Positions 20,730 through 32,138 of a DNA stretch of 53,008 nucleotides are shown piece after piece; position 1 is the first letter of the stretch, and every line of letters begins with the position of its first letter. The DNA is from Pinguiococcus pyrenoidosus. Its lineage: Eukaryota; Sar; Pinguiophyceae; Pinguiochrysidales; Pinguiochrysidaceae. The translations under genes were made by a program, and so were the position numbers. The notes under the pieces were generated by a model. That model was not told where the DNA came from, ran no database searches, and saw only the letters and a list, made by a program, of their open reading frames with translations. The DNA lies in contig JAAMXY010001285.1 of NCBI GenBank assembly GCA_019677205.1, forward strand, positions 1 through 53,008, written 5' to 3'.

Positions 20730-21612
20730 ATGGCAGGAGACGATGACCTCTCTGCGCTGGAGCTGTGGCCCCGCGAAGAAACGGAGCTTCTCGAAATCCC
20801 CCTCTCCCCGGCAGTATCGCTAAAAATCCAGCAGATCGGCCGCAGCGGCAGCGCCTGGGGGCTGAATTCCTGCGTCTGGAGCGCCACGTTGGCTTCTATT
20901 CAGGCCGTGCTAGATGGGCTATCGAGGTGCGTTTGACCACCTCATCCAGCTGTCGTTTTGGCGGAAGTATTCATGGCGTCGACGCTGCAGCGCCCCAGCG
21001 GAAAACGCTGTTGTCGTGGACGTGGGCGCTGGGACGGGAGCCTTGGGCCTGGCCTTGCAACATCTGTGCGGCCTTCGTCTCATCAGCACGGACCTGGATG
21101 CGGCCCTGCCTCTATTGCGGAGAAACTGCGAGCAGAATGACGCGTCGGACGCCATGGTTTGCGAGCTTTGCTGGGGAGAGCTGCTGCCAGAAGCGATTGA
21201 GGGAAAGCTGCAAGAGGCGGAAGCGACGTGGATTGTCGCGGCCGATGTGATCTATCAGCCGGACCTCTTCGAGCCTTTGCTACAGACTTTGCAGGCGCTG
21301 CTAAGGATCAGCAGGCCTGGTAGCAAGGTGAGACGTGTCAACGAAGCACGCGCTCCAAAGCAGAATCAACGCCATCAGGGGCATCACACGGCTGTTTCCC
21401 TCCAGCTCACGATTGCGACGCAATTTCGAGGGCCTGTGCAAGACGCCTTCTGGGAGAAAGCAAAGGACGCTTACGACATGAGGCGCGAGAAGGTGGCGAC
21501 CTACGCCGTGGCCAGCGACAGCGCCTTCGATTGTCGCCTGCTGAACGAGACGGCGGCAGATGATTTGGGAGCCGACGTCGACGTCGTAGAGCTCTTCGAC
21601 ATCTCAATGTAG
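20730..21612 (+). CDS. METTL21-like protein lysine methyltransferase
   Basis: Exons 20730-20926, 20991-21327 and 21406-21612 give 246 residues. It has the order of the Methyltransf_16 (METTL21) family: SCVWSATLASIQAVLDGL near residue 55, SAM-binding motif I VVVDVGAGTGALGLAL, motif II-like LISTDLDAALPLLRRNCEQN, a WGE after motif III, and the substrate-binding ADVIYQPDLFEPLLQTL (a variant of the family's D-V-x-Y). It should transfer methyl groups from SAM to lysines of a cytosolic target such as a chaperone or elongation factor; the target cannot be told. The 78-nt second intron is in frame with no stop, so a longer isoform is possible. Its stop is 98 bp from that of the convergent gene. Confidence 0.85.
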
Positions 21613-21710
21613 TAGTTTTCTTGCGTATGCACCCAACTTCGTGCGGGGCTACCCTATCGTGCACACTCCTGTGCAGCGGCTATTGCATCCGTTCAGCCTA
21701 GCGAGCGGTG

Positions 21711-24143
21711 TCACCGAAGCGGCGTGGAGGACAAGCTGGAGATGCTGGACATGCTCTCCAGCTGCCGCATCTGCTCTTCCCTTTGGGCCGCGTGGCGCTC
21801 GTCACTCATCGCGAGCACGGAGTTCACAGCGACGGCCTCGTCGCCCTCCGGAGTCCGCTCGACGAAGTACTCGCTGATGTCCGTGACCGACTCGTGGCCA
21901 GGGAGCACGCGGCCGGGCAGCCACATGAACTCCAGGCTGAAGAGGGTGTTCCACTTGTCGGGGTGGTACTTGCGGATCTGCGCCTTGCGCAGCCGCATCT
22001 GGTTGGTGAGCAGGCCGAGCTTGACGCCGCGCACCGGGAACGGCCACGGCTGCGACTCCGGAATCACGAAGTCCCAGGGGACGGTGCAGCTGCCGCGCAC
22101 CTTGCGGAAGACCAGCAACGCGGACAAGAGCAAGTTGTAGGGCATCCCCAGGTAGCCATCCTCGTCGAAGTGGAAATCAATGCCCGCGCTCTTGAAGTCC
22201 TTGAGCCGCTGCGGCGAGTCGCGGACCAGAATCTCCCCGTACCGGATCCGCTTGGCGATGACCCCCAGCGGCATGCTGTAGTAGGCTCGGAGCGGCTCGC
22301 TCTTCTCCAGCTCCTCCTGCGCTGCGAGCGCGTCCGCCTCCGGGTTTCTCTCCCGCTGGAGGCCTCGGAACTGCTCCATCACCAGCTCGTCGTCCGGGTC
22401 GATCTCGTCCTCCTCCCGCTCCTCCAGCCAGGACTTGAGCTCCCTGGCGTGGCGCTCGGCCATGCGTCGCCGCGGGATGCAGACATCCGGGAAGGGCGCT
22501 CCTGGATTCTGATCATTCATGGCGTCGAGCCCGCCCACGACAAAGTCCTCCGGAAGCTTAGTGACTTCCGCATCGCCCGTGATCTCTACATAGGCCCGCA
22601 GGGCGCCCACGATCTCGTCCCAGGCCCAGCCCCCGCCAAACTCGTCGTACGCCCACGTGTACCCCTCCGCGGGCTTCCCGTCCTGCAGCGTGTCCGCCAT
22701 CTCCCAGACCTCCAGGTCCTCCTGCGGCTCGTCAAAACTGTCCTCCCTCGTGATCTGCTCCATCACGTCCATATCCGGCAGCTGCTGGTCCATGCTGCCC
22801 TTGGCCGCCGGCCCCGCGGGTCGCGGCGCCTTCTCCGCCGGCGGTGCTTCCCCTCGAGCCTCATCGCTCACGAGCCTCCCTTTGGCCCTCGACTTGCGCG
22901 GCGGGTCCCAGGAGAAGCCAATCTCGTCCAGCAGCAGCTTCCTGTCCGGTCGGTTGCGCACGAAGGTGCCGTGCGAGCGGATCGAGTTGACGCGGTTGCC
23001 CAGCTGCATGTCCCACAGGTGCTCGGGCCAGCTGGGATCCCTGGGCACCTTGAAGAACTGGGGAACCTCCGCGTCGCCGTACAGCTCCTTGTACTTGGAG
23101 ATGGCCTCCAGCGCGAGCTTGAAGCGCTTGTCGACGTTCTGCTCCCGCGTGCTCCAGATGAAGCCCAGCTCCGAAAGCAGCTTGACCCGGTCTCGGTTGC
23201 CCTCGACGTAGAGATCCGTCGAGCGGATGGCGGCCACGCGCTGCCCCAGCGGCAGGCCTGCCAGGTGCCTCGGCCAAGGCTCCACGCTCGGCACCACGAA
23301 GTTCGACGGCACGGCCAGGTCGCCGAGAACCCTCTTGTACTGCTGCAGCGCCTCGACGATCACCTCGAAGGGTTCCGCTCGGCTTTCGTCCGTCTCCAGC
23401 CTCCGCCACTCGAAGCCCAGCTCATCAATCTGCTTCATCCGCTGCTCGTCGTCACGCACGTGCCATCCGTAGGTGCGGATGCCCTGCAGCTTGGGGCCGA
23501 TGCGGAAGCCCCACAGCTGCTTCGGCCACTTGTCCTCCGCGGGAATGACGAAGCGCGCGGCCATCTTCGTGTCCCCCATGAGCTCCTTGTAGGTCCGGAG
23601 CGCCCAGATGATGCGGTCCCACTCGCTCATCTCGTCGTCCAGATCGACGCCGAGATCCCCCAGCACGCTGAGGACGTTGGGGTGCTCTTCCGCCAGGACG
23701 TTCTTGCCCTTGATCAGGTTTCTCAGCCTCGTGCCCAGGTTGTAGCCCCGCAGCTCCTCGGGGGTCTCCTCCTTATCCGGCATCATGTAGCGTGCGGACA
23801 CTCTGGCGTGGCCGTTGGTGTCCACAAACAGACGCAGCGCCGCCTCGAACTTGTCGAAGTCGGTCACCGTCTCCATCAGGCGTTTGCGCTGTACAGACGT
23901 CAGTGGCTTCTCTTCCCCCTCGCTCTTCTTCTTTCGAGCATACAGGCGAATTGGTGAGCTATCGTAGGCAAGAAGAAGGTGGTGTGAGTCCACTGCGGCG
24001 CACTTCATCTGCTGGAGTTTAAGTTCGGGTTTCGCACCTGTTCCCCTCTCCACGCGCCACAGCTTCCGTAGAACTCAACAGAAACCTGCCAAACGTTCGC
24101 AAGCTATTATCACTACTACTACTGTGAAGGCGGTGAGCAGCAT
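21711..24143 (-). CDS. Helicase-associated-domain repeat protein, probably plastid-targeted
   Basis: Exons 24143-24080 and 23992-21711 join across an 87-nt intron (donor GTTGAG) to give 781 residues. Residues 1-20 are a strongly hydrophobic signal peptide (LLTAFTVVVVIIACERLAG) followed by FLDSHHLLLAYDSSPIRLYA, so Phe falls right after a likely cleavage site and a Ser/Arg-rich transit segment follows. The body has six to seven repeats of about 70-90 residues with the pattern of the helicase-associated (HA) domain: ALxxYkxLxGDxxVPxxFxVP, then WPxxLWGxxLGxRVxxIR, then LxELGFxW. Examples are EVIVEALQQYKRVLGDLAVP and ALEAISKYKELYGDAEVPQF. There is no helicase core. Such HA arrays are common in diatoms and other secondary algae; their role is unknown, with nucleic-acid binding a guess. 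A charged, Ala/Pro-rich linker near residue 400 separates two repeat blocks. Confidence 0.82.
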
Positions 24144-24675
24144 CTGTTTGGGAGGGCTCTGTACCGCTGATTCAGAGCCGTGTGTGGAGAGTGTGGCGCC
24201 AGCGATCGGAAGCTGTTGCCGAAGGACGCGCCCAGGAGCCAAAACACCGCGAGGTTGAGCCGGCGCCGCTCCATGGTGGATCCCAAGCCCAAGCGGAAGA
24301 AGATGGCACTTCAGATGGCGCTTTGCATTGGCCACTCCGCACAACTTGGGCGTTCGCTCTTCGGATTGTAACGAGAGACAGCGATGGGGCGTCGTACGCG
24401 GTTTTAAAAATTGACATCCATAAACTTGTATCAATATTATTTTATTTTGAGACTGTTTTTATAGATTTTATCAATATTTGTAAAATAAATAAATATAATG
24501 ATTATTATTTCTTTGATGTTTAAATTATTTTTAAATATAGTTTTGAATATATTTTGAAATAATTTTTAAAAGACAGTTGCAGTTGCCCGCCATCTCCAAC
24601 TTCAAACGCCGCTTTTGGATCCCCTTTCCTACAGACACTGAAGTCCCCGCCGCGCCCAGCGCCTGCGACTCCAGA
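24144..24675. promoter_or_regulatory. Divergent promoter with an AT-rich block
   Basis: Between two genes for putative plastid proteins. 24408-24570 is extremely AT-rich (runs such as AAATAAATAAATATAATG) and abruptly bounded by GC-rich DNA. An ATTGG at 24327-24331 in the context GCATTGGCC lies about 185 bp upstream of the minus-strand start. No gene supported. Confidence 0.55.
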
Positions 24676-25793
24676 ATGCGATTGCTGTGCCTGAGTGCCG
24701 TAGCGCTGCTGCTCCCTGCGGCGCATAGCTTCACTGCGGATCGGGTACAGCCCCTCCGTACCGCTCATTCAGTGCTCGAGTGGAGTATCTGAGCCATGCT
24801 TTGCGTACGTAGGTGCTCTCTCGAGCTCTAGGCGCCGCGCGAGACAAGATCGATGCGATCCACAAGAGCATCGAAGGTAAGCGAGGCCCTTTTCGAAGCG
24901 TTTTCACCCGAAGATCCGGGCTGATTCTCGGCTTTTGGCGGGGCACAGGCGGCGAAGAAGTCAGCAACCTCGGCGTGGAGATCGACGAACTCGTGCTCGA
25001 AGCCGGGGCCAATCTGGAGGAGGAAGCTAAGGAGCAAGGGATGAACCCCAAAGATCTGGAGCTGCAAAAGTATCTCCTTTACAGCCAGGCAAGTCTCCCT
25101 TTCGTGTAGCTGGTGGCGCCACTGCATTGCCAAGATGCTTTTGCTTCCTACGAGCTTCAGCAGATGGGCTAACCCTTCTGCCTGTGGGTGTGCGTGTTCT
25201 TCCCACCACAGCTGGAAGGTCCACTGTCAATGGTATATTTGAAGCACTTGCGCAACATGCGCGAGCGGGCTTTGGAGGAGTTCCGCACCGAGGGCAGCGG
25301 AGGCCAGTCCGAGGCCGCCGAGTTCGAAGCCATGTTGGCAGCGGACGAGCGCTTTGCTCGCGCAGCGGAGCAGGCCAAACCAGTCCAGTGCCTCGGCCTC
25401 TTCGACGCCAGCTTTGACTTCGCCACCGAGAGGAACGAGCTTCAGGAGCTGCTTCGGGAGGTGGCCGTGCGGACCAAGAGCATCACGGACGCCAGGCTAG
25501 AGGCCGCTAGACAGCAGGCAGATGTGCTCAAGTATCTTCGGAAGCAGCAGGAGGAGCTCGCGGAATGCCAGCGCATGCAGTACAGCCAGTCATCGCCCTG
25601 GTCCTTGGGCTGTGCGTACAAGCTGCCGTTCACGAACATCAACCTAAGCGGGACGTACCAGGGCGGCAAGACCAAGTTGGTGGTCAGTATGGTCGAGGAG
25701 CCCCTCTTGAACACCATCACCCAGGACCAGGGCTTCGTGACCGGCGTCGACGAAGGCGCGGTCGGCTTCTCCGTCAACATGAACCTGAGATAG
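24676..25793 (+). CDS. Unknown plastid-targeted protein
   Basis: Exons 24676-24744, 24813-24876, 24949-25088 and 25212-25793 encode 284 residues. The start is a signal peptide (RLLCLSAVALLLPAAHS) followed directly by FTADR, the Phe-type plastid signal. The rest is mostly helical and charged: DKIDAIHKSIE, EELVLEAG-like helices (EIDELVLEAGANLEEEAKEQ), then a long helix QADVLKYLRKQQEELAECQR. The last 60 residues change to a beta-rich Gly/Val end (NINLSGTYQGGKTKLVVSM) with an aromatic/Asn terminus. I do not recognise the family. The third intron uses the donor CAG|GCAAGT, a GC-AG intron. The second intron (72 nt) is in frame without a stop. It shares its promoter region with the HA-repeat gene, which is also predicted plastid-targeted. 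Confidence 0.75.
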
Positions 25794-26261
25794 GTGCAAG
25801 TGCCTCGCCACGGGCCTCGGTAGAAGAAACGGCAGCACCTGCGAAAGCAGCAAGAGCTGAAGCGGTGACAACGTCAATACGAAGCTTGATTTACTTCATG
25901 AAGAGCTTCCTATTCCCTGCTCCACTCGAGAGGGGTCCATGTCTATCGCTGGTTGTCAAAATCCCTCTGCACTGCTTTCCGTGCTTGCCTCCTTCTTTCC
26001 CCGAGGCAGGTTCAATGCCCCATCCTTGGACAACAAAACTTCGGGCCTTTGGGCTCTTGACCTGCGTTCTTGACCTGGGTTCTTGACTCGACCTTCTAAC
26101 GTCAACAAGATCAGTCGTTTGGAGACAGTTCCAACAATCCAACAATCCAACAATCCAACATTCCAACAATCCAGCAATCCAATATCCCTCTGTCGAATCC
26201 ACTTCGGCAGATGAAAAAGAGAAGCACTGGCATGGCGCTGAGGGCGGAGACCCTGGGCTGC
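25794..26261. other. Intergenic between convergent genes, with 8-bp repeat
   Basis: 3' flanks of the unknown plastid gene and the kinase. 26131-26182 holds about six and a half copies of CCAACAAT. A second short reiteration, CTTGACC-TGCGTTCTTGACC-TGGGTTCTTGAC, lies at about 26057-26088. No gene supported. Confidence 0.5.
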
Positions 26262-28272
26262 CTAGCCTTCTTCGTCGGTGTCTTGGTCTAAGGCGTACCC
26301 CGTCGAACGATTCCGCAGGCTCCTCGAGGGCAGCGACTCCCAAACCGTCGGGGTGGTGATCGCCGTCCTCGCTCTCATATGCACATCTTCCTCGCACAGC
26401 TCGTCGCGAGTCGTCTCCACCGCGCGAACCGTTTCTATGCTCTGCTCCGGAGACACGGAATCGTCGCCTCCGCTAGGCTTATAAGCGTTGAGATGCTTCG
26501 CCTCGTAGGCGGCGTCTTGGCCACTTTCCAAGACTTCACATCCCTCAAGCCTCTCTCGCAGCTTCGATCCGTACAAGGTCGCGAGGCGTGCGGGAGAGAC
26601 ATATTCCGCGTTCGGTGCGAAGAATCTATGGCTCCTCACCGCCTCCTTCACTGTTGTCCTCTTCTCCGGGTCCAGACACATGGTGTCCTCAATGAAGCTC
26701 CGGTGCGGCTCGTAGACTTCAAGTCGGATGTGCCGCGTTTTGCTCTTGCCCTCGAAGAATTGCCAGTACTTCCGTCGGTCGTCCTCACATGCACTGCGCC
26801 ACAGGCTTTGGAGGTAGTAGTACGCGTGCCTGCTGGTGACCGCGAAGTAGTCAAACGGATGCCGCTTGGTGATCATGACGAACGTCAGGACCCCCAGGCC
26901 GTAGGCATCCGCAAGCGCCGGATCGTAGAAGTACGGCTCCTGTGCCTCGTCACTGTGCATCTCGCGCTTCTCGGAGACTTCCGGCGCCATGTAGATCCAC
27001 GTGCCCAGCATCGTCCTGACCATGGCGCGGCCATCGGGGCCAAGCTTCATGCGAGAAGTGCTGGCCGTAGCGGCGTAGCCAAAGTCCGTAAGGCGGATGT
27101 TGCCGTCCATGCCGATGAGAACATTGTCCGGTTTCAGATCCCTTTCATGCGCCGCAGAAGCATTCAAGGAAAAGTGAGAATACAGAGTCGTAAACGAGTC
27201 GTAAACGAGAGACGCGACGAAAGGATTCGGCCACCTGTGGAAGATGTTGCGATCGTGCAGATGTGCAATCGCGCTGGCCAGCTGGAAGCAGTACGTCCTT
27301 GCGAGCGCGGCGTCGAAGGGGCCGATGCGCTGCGAATGGTGTGTGGTATGGTTAGTCCTTTCAAACGACCTCGGAAGGTTTTGAGCCGCTCCATCTCTTT
27401 GGCGTTCCTCGAACGTCAGAGCATGGAGATGACTGATTCAAGAAGACGGAGAAAACAGAGAGAGACACCAACCGAGGAAAAAGATGGAGAAGACTCCGAA
27501 GCGAGTTGAGTGTTCTGTGTGTGTGTGTGTGTGTTTTGGCTTGGTTGTGTCACATTTCCGTGTTTCTGTGCCTGGGTTCGAAGCGCACCTGCATCAGGCT
27601 GATCATGCTGTGCTGCGCTCTCTCCATGACGAAGGTCCATATTCGCATTTCTGCGGGATCATATTCTTCCATGTCCTGGAGAAGAAGGCATTCATCTCAT
27701 CCGATGAGTCCGGTGTTTCTGTGCCGTGGCTGAGCACGACAGCTTCGTCGCTTCGCTCACCTCGAGAATGCGCTGGGGATAATCGTAGGTGTCATCGTGC
27801 GTGAGCGCCAGCACGCACTGCACCAGATGCGGATGGGGCTCTCGTCGGACCGCGTCAAACACTTCTCGCTAGAGCATAGTTTCCCAAGGGTCACGAGACG
27901 TTCCCTTCCCAGACGCCACGCAAAGCCCAAGCCGACGCACCTCTCGCTCGAGGGTCTTCCGCTTCGCACGTTCCTCGGCCGACTGCTCGGCCGCGTCTTG
28001 TCTCACGGCGCAGAACTTGAGGGCCACATTTCCCAGCAGCTCATGACGTCCTGTGAAGACGGGAGAAAGTTTGGGGAGGTCAAAGCGGCGTTTCGGGGTC
28101 CATTGCGTTTGCGGAACAGAAGCAAAGGAGAGGCGCGTGTGTCTTTACCGCAGTATACCGATCCAAACGCGCCGGCATCTAAGAAGCGAAGGCGTCGAAA
28201 CGCGTCCAGTTCGTCCCAAGCGCTCTCCGGTATCTGCGGCTTCCGCTCCGGAGGCTTCTTTAGCTCCGACAT
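26262..28272 (-). CDS. Serine/threonine protein kinase
   Basis: Six exons (28272-28149, 28050-27941, 27868-27761, 27675-27589, 27329-27235, 27141-26262) close to 467 residues. Kinase motifs fall in order: glycine loop LDAGAFGSVY (about residue 33), VALKFCAV with the ATP lysine, HPHLVQCVLAL for the alphaC/beta4 region, then HLHDRNIFHRDLKPDNVL with HRD formed exactly across the fifth intron, DFG in RLTDFGYA, GTWIYMAPEV, and D-x-x-x-x-G in ADAYGLGVLTF. The N-lobe has a long basic/acidic insert between VALK and alphaC (AAEQSAEERAKRKTLERE). All catalytic residues are present, so it should be active. It is closest in feel to CAMK/AGC-type kinases but I cannot place the family. The C-terminal 100 residues are Ser/Thr/Glu-rich and disordered. 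Confidence 0.9.
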
Positions 28273-29618
28273 GAGAGGCGCTGGGACACGCAAATGCCGA
28301 AGCGCCGCACTTTGGCTTCGGCGCTCTCAACTTCCCGAAGCGTCTTCTGCCCATTTCGCCCCCCCCCCCTCATCCGCACACGCGCCACTCATTGGCCTGG
28401 TCGGCCTTTTCAAAACCGCCAAAGCTGCAGCTTCGCCAGCATTGGCCGAACGCTGCGCAGCGGAGAATGGGGCAGCCATGCTTTAGGCGGATGGAGGGCC
28501 CGGCCCCCGGAAAAAGTTCTTATTCTCCTTTGGTTTCGGCGCCCGGCCACAGCTTGAACCAGGGACGGCTGGGAGCGAAAGCAATAGGCCAATAGTTGCC
28601 GACGCCCAGGGACTCGCTTCGAAAAGGGAGTGGGGGCCGCGAGCTTTTGGAATTCAATCGCGGAAGCATCGGCTTTGTCATAGATTCATGGTTTTGTATT
28701 CTGGCGGCTTTTCCAAACTTTTCTTGTCAGCCAATGTACACGGCTCGCGGGGTGACCTCGCCGAAGGGCTGCGCAGGCATGGGATGCAGGAATGGGAATG
28801 GGAAGGCTGCGGAGAAGCTGCGACGGAGCTTCTCGTGCCGCTTCGAGAGCAGTCCTGGTCAGGACCCGTTCAGGGATGCGGGAGGAACGAGAAGAATCGA
28901 AGACTTGAAGACTTGAAGAATCCAAGAATCCTAGAATGCCCGGTATTCATAGCTTCGGCCCCCCACCATGAACGCAATATCACGAATCCAATCCAATCCA
29001 ATCCAATCCAATCCAATCTAAGTGCGTCAATCCAATCCGAAGAACGCCGAGAACGCACGACGGGCGATGGATGGATGCTGTGGGAGGCGCTTGCTTTTCG
29101 GCAGACAGTAGACACTGGATATTGGCATTCAACCCTATGGCCATACAAGAAAAATTATCATATGACATGCACTATGGCCATAAAACCCTCCCTTGCCACG
29201 TGGCTTCGACAGTGGGAAGAAGCATAATTGGTTGGATCGCGATGTTTGCTCGCTCACTTCAGCACCCTTATTGGATCATATTTCGACGCTCTTCCCAATC
29301 AGCTCTGCTTAGCATTCTCGTCTATCCTCTCATTCGTCCTGGAGACATGATGACGTTGTATCCATTTTTATCGTTGCATACCTTCGTGCTCCAGCCAACC
29401 CCTTGCTTCATCCATAGCAAACGCTGAGAAGTCTATCCATACGTCACGAGCTTCTTTTTCCCCACCAAAGCATAAAAGCAGAAAACACAAAAACACATTC
29501 AACACATTCAACACATCCATCTGCTTTCCCTTTCTCTCTTTCTCTATAGAATCCACCTCCAACTCCACTTCCGCCGACGGAAGGTCCGCACCGTGGAGAG
29601 AACAGCCTCGTGGCCGAC
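28273..29618. promoter_or_regulatory. Divergent promoter region, kinase / LRR gene
   Basis: Several CCAAT/ATTGG motifs lie here: 28391-28395 (context TCATTGGCC, about 120 bp upstream of the kinase), 28441-28445, 28589-28593 and 28731-28735. An AATCC pentamer repeat occupies 28985-29018. 29136-29330 is relatively AT-rich. 29486-29518 has an ACACATTCA repeat. Frames of 100-180 codons in this interval carry no motifs and change across the repeat, so no gene is called. Confidence 0.45.
28985..29018. repeat. (AATCC)n microsatellite
   Basis: About seven copies of the pentamer AATCC in the intergenic region, the complement of the TTGGA/GGATT-type repeat in the hydrolase intron at 7826-7907. Confidence 0.9.
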
Positions 29619-32138
29619 ATGGCGCTCGCGAGCGAGACGCCGGACTTCCAGGACTTCGAGATGGTGGATGTGGACCTGAGTGTGGAGAGCGCGGAGGCGG
29701 AATCGAAAGAGTCGGCGTCCACCGACTCGGCGGAGCGGCGCAAAGGTGTCCACTCTCTCAGACTTCCGCCGCGCTGCTCCTTTCTCTTCGGGTGTCGTGA
29801 CTTCTCCTCGTCGATGTGTTCTAGGAGAGTTGTTGGTGGGCTTCAGCACCATTCATGAAGATGAAGAGGAGGAGTGCGAGACGGATGACGAGGGCTCCTT
29901 GCCGCCGCCGAGTCCGCGGCGCAAAGCGATGTCGCTGAACTTGCCCAAGTTGCGCATCTCGGTGGCGTCCATGCGGAAAGTGCAGTTGGAGCTGGGGAAG
30001 GGCCGCGCGGAAGTGGGACGCATGTCGGACACGATGCGCCGGCGCTCCGAAGAGATGCACAGCTTGGAAGAGTCCATTGTCTCCGCGGGGCTGCAGGCCA
30101 GGACGTCCACAATCCGCGAGTCTTTCCTCAATGCCCGGTGAGCCCAATGCGGCGAAAGTAGAAGGAGGACAAAGAATGTAACACGACGAGAGAAAAATGA
30201 GAGAGGCAGAGGCACATGGGGCGCAACTGATCCCGAAAGCCTTTTGCGCCTAGCATCAGTGCGGAGTTGTGCTAACTCTGTTGCATCTGTCTCCCCCCTT
30301 GGTTGTTTCCCTCCGACACAGAGAAGCAGCGAGGCAGTCGCTGGCGAATAGCAAAGCCGTTCGGGCCGTGCAGGGCACGTTTGGCATCGGGAACATCGGC
30401 AAGGTGCAGAAGGCCTTCTTGCGGCCGATCGAGGTGTACGACGACCGCACCATCGCCGTGGGGCTGCTCAAGTGCGACATCAGCGAAGAGGGCGTGTTCG
30501 AGCTACTCGTGGAGATGCTGCAAAGGTACAAGGACCGCATCAGCGTCCTGGGACTCGGAGGGACGAACCTGGGGCCAACTGCCGGAGAAACGGTGAGATG
30601 AGCACCGATGATCCCAGTCGCAGACTAGTGAGGGAGGCAGCACTCGCACAGCGCTCACTCACCTCTCCATGAACACCTCCTTGGCGAAGGTGGCGATGCA
30701 ATTCATGGGGTCGGAGAACCTCCGGGAACTCGGAATGCGCGAGAATCAACTTGGTCCCGAGGGAACCGAAGCGCTCGTGAGGGTGAGCTCACCTCTCGTG
30801 CGGTGGTCTTACGGCCAATGGTGCCGCTCGCTGATCAGTCATTTCGTCAGGTCCTGCAGCACGTGCCGAACCTTGAGAAGCTGGATCTCAGCTGGAATGC
30901 GCTCGGGCCTGCGGGGGCGAAGCTGATTGCGGAGGGACTGCGGATGGCGCCATATCTGCAGGTGGCGCACAGCTTCTTACCATACATCCTCTCGCCCCTC
31001 TTCCCGCATCCCCAAGCCATGCTGTGACTAACGTGGTTTTCCTCTTTTCTTGGGGAATCTGTTGTGCCTTAGGTTCTTTGGCTTACGGGGAACACCATCG
31101 GCGACGACGGAGCCGAAGCTTTGGCCGTGGAACTGAGCCAGGCGCCGATGCTCCGCACGCTGGAGCTCGGCCTGAACGACATTGGCGACGCAGGCGCTCG
31201 AGCCATCGGCCGACACTTCCGGAACTCGACGTGGCTGAAGGTATGGCTTTAGAGCGTATGTGACCTACGGCTTTTCCGCTTCTTTGCCATGTCACAGTTC
31301 AGGCAAGGGTTTACGCCGACTCTCTCGTGGCAGGAGCTGTATCTGGGCTACAACAGCATTGGCGACTCGGGAACGCTTGCTCTGGCCCGAGAGCTCCGCC
31401 ACTCTCCCCTTCTGCAGGATCTGTACCTGACGCACAACTACATCGGGGCGACGGGCGCGATGATGTTCTCCAGAGAGCTGCGCTTCGCACCATATCTTCA
31501 AACGCTGTGGTTGACAGGTACGCTGTGCGTCTTTGCCTCAAGACTCATGCTTTCCCACCGGGAACTTTTAGTGCCAAGAGCTGACGGCTACACTCGGAAA
31601 GGAACATTCCTTGGGGCGGCAGGCACGGAGGCGCTTGTGAAGGAGCTCCGTTACGCTCCTTTCCTCGAGGTATGGTGGAAGCGCCACGGTTCGGCGTCGA
31701 AGATGGATGCGGTACGACGCCGTTCTCGTGTTGGATGTTTGACCCGTTTGGACGTGGTGCTTGCAGGTGCTCGACCTCGGAACCAACGACATGGGTCCCA
31801 GAGGAGCCGAGGCCGTTGGGCGCGAGATGCGGCACGCTCCCTGCCTCGAGGTGCTCTACCTCACCTACAACGACATCGGCGACTCCGGCGTCGAAGATCT
31901 CCTGAGGGAACTGCGGTACGCGGAGTATCTGGAGGAGCTGCACCTCTTCGAGAACGGCATTTCCAAGGTTGGTGAGCGGGCGGTGATGGCGCTGCTCGCG
32001 GAGCATCCGCCGCCGGCCCTCCACGTGCTCAAAGGCATGAGCTTGGTCAAGGCGGCGAAGAAGATGCGGCTTCGTCCGCGGGGCAAAGCGAGCAATGAGT
32101 CGGTTCTGGAGACTCTGAGAGAGCGGGCAGCACGTTAG
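29619..32138 (+). CDS. Leucine-rich-repeat (RNI-type) protein
   Basis: Nine exons close to 568 residues; introns 29746-29824, 30138-30321, 30593-30689, 30783-30850, 30962-31072, 31241-31333, 31518-31601 and 31670-31766. The N-terminal 240 residues are acidic then helical (DFQDFEMVDVDLS, HEDEEEECETDDEG, RRRSEEMHSLEESI). From about residue 220 there are roughly ten 28-residue repeats of ribonuclease-inhibitor type: LRELGMRENQLGPEGTEALV, LEKLDLSWNALGPAGAKLIA, LRTLELGLNDIGDAGARAIG, LQDLYLTHNYIGATGAMMFS and similar. Such repeats form a horseshoe for protein binding, as in RanGAP and NOD-like proteins; no catalytic domain is seen. Several introns fall at the same place in the repeat, just before V/E-L-x-L. 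The basic C-terminus (KAAKKMRLRPRGKAS) is not part of the repeats. Confidence 0.9.

Noticed and set aside
21708-23957. 749-codon plus-strand frame
   Set aside because: Exact shadow of the HA-repeat gene; Leu/Arg/His-rich sequence without domains, caused by strong GC3 bias.
28596-29427. Plus-strand frames of 106-179 codons upstream of the LRR gene
   Set aside because: They cross an AATCC microsatellite, lack motifs, and sit in a promoter region with several CCAAT boxes.
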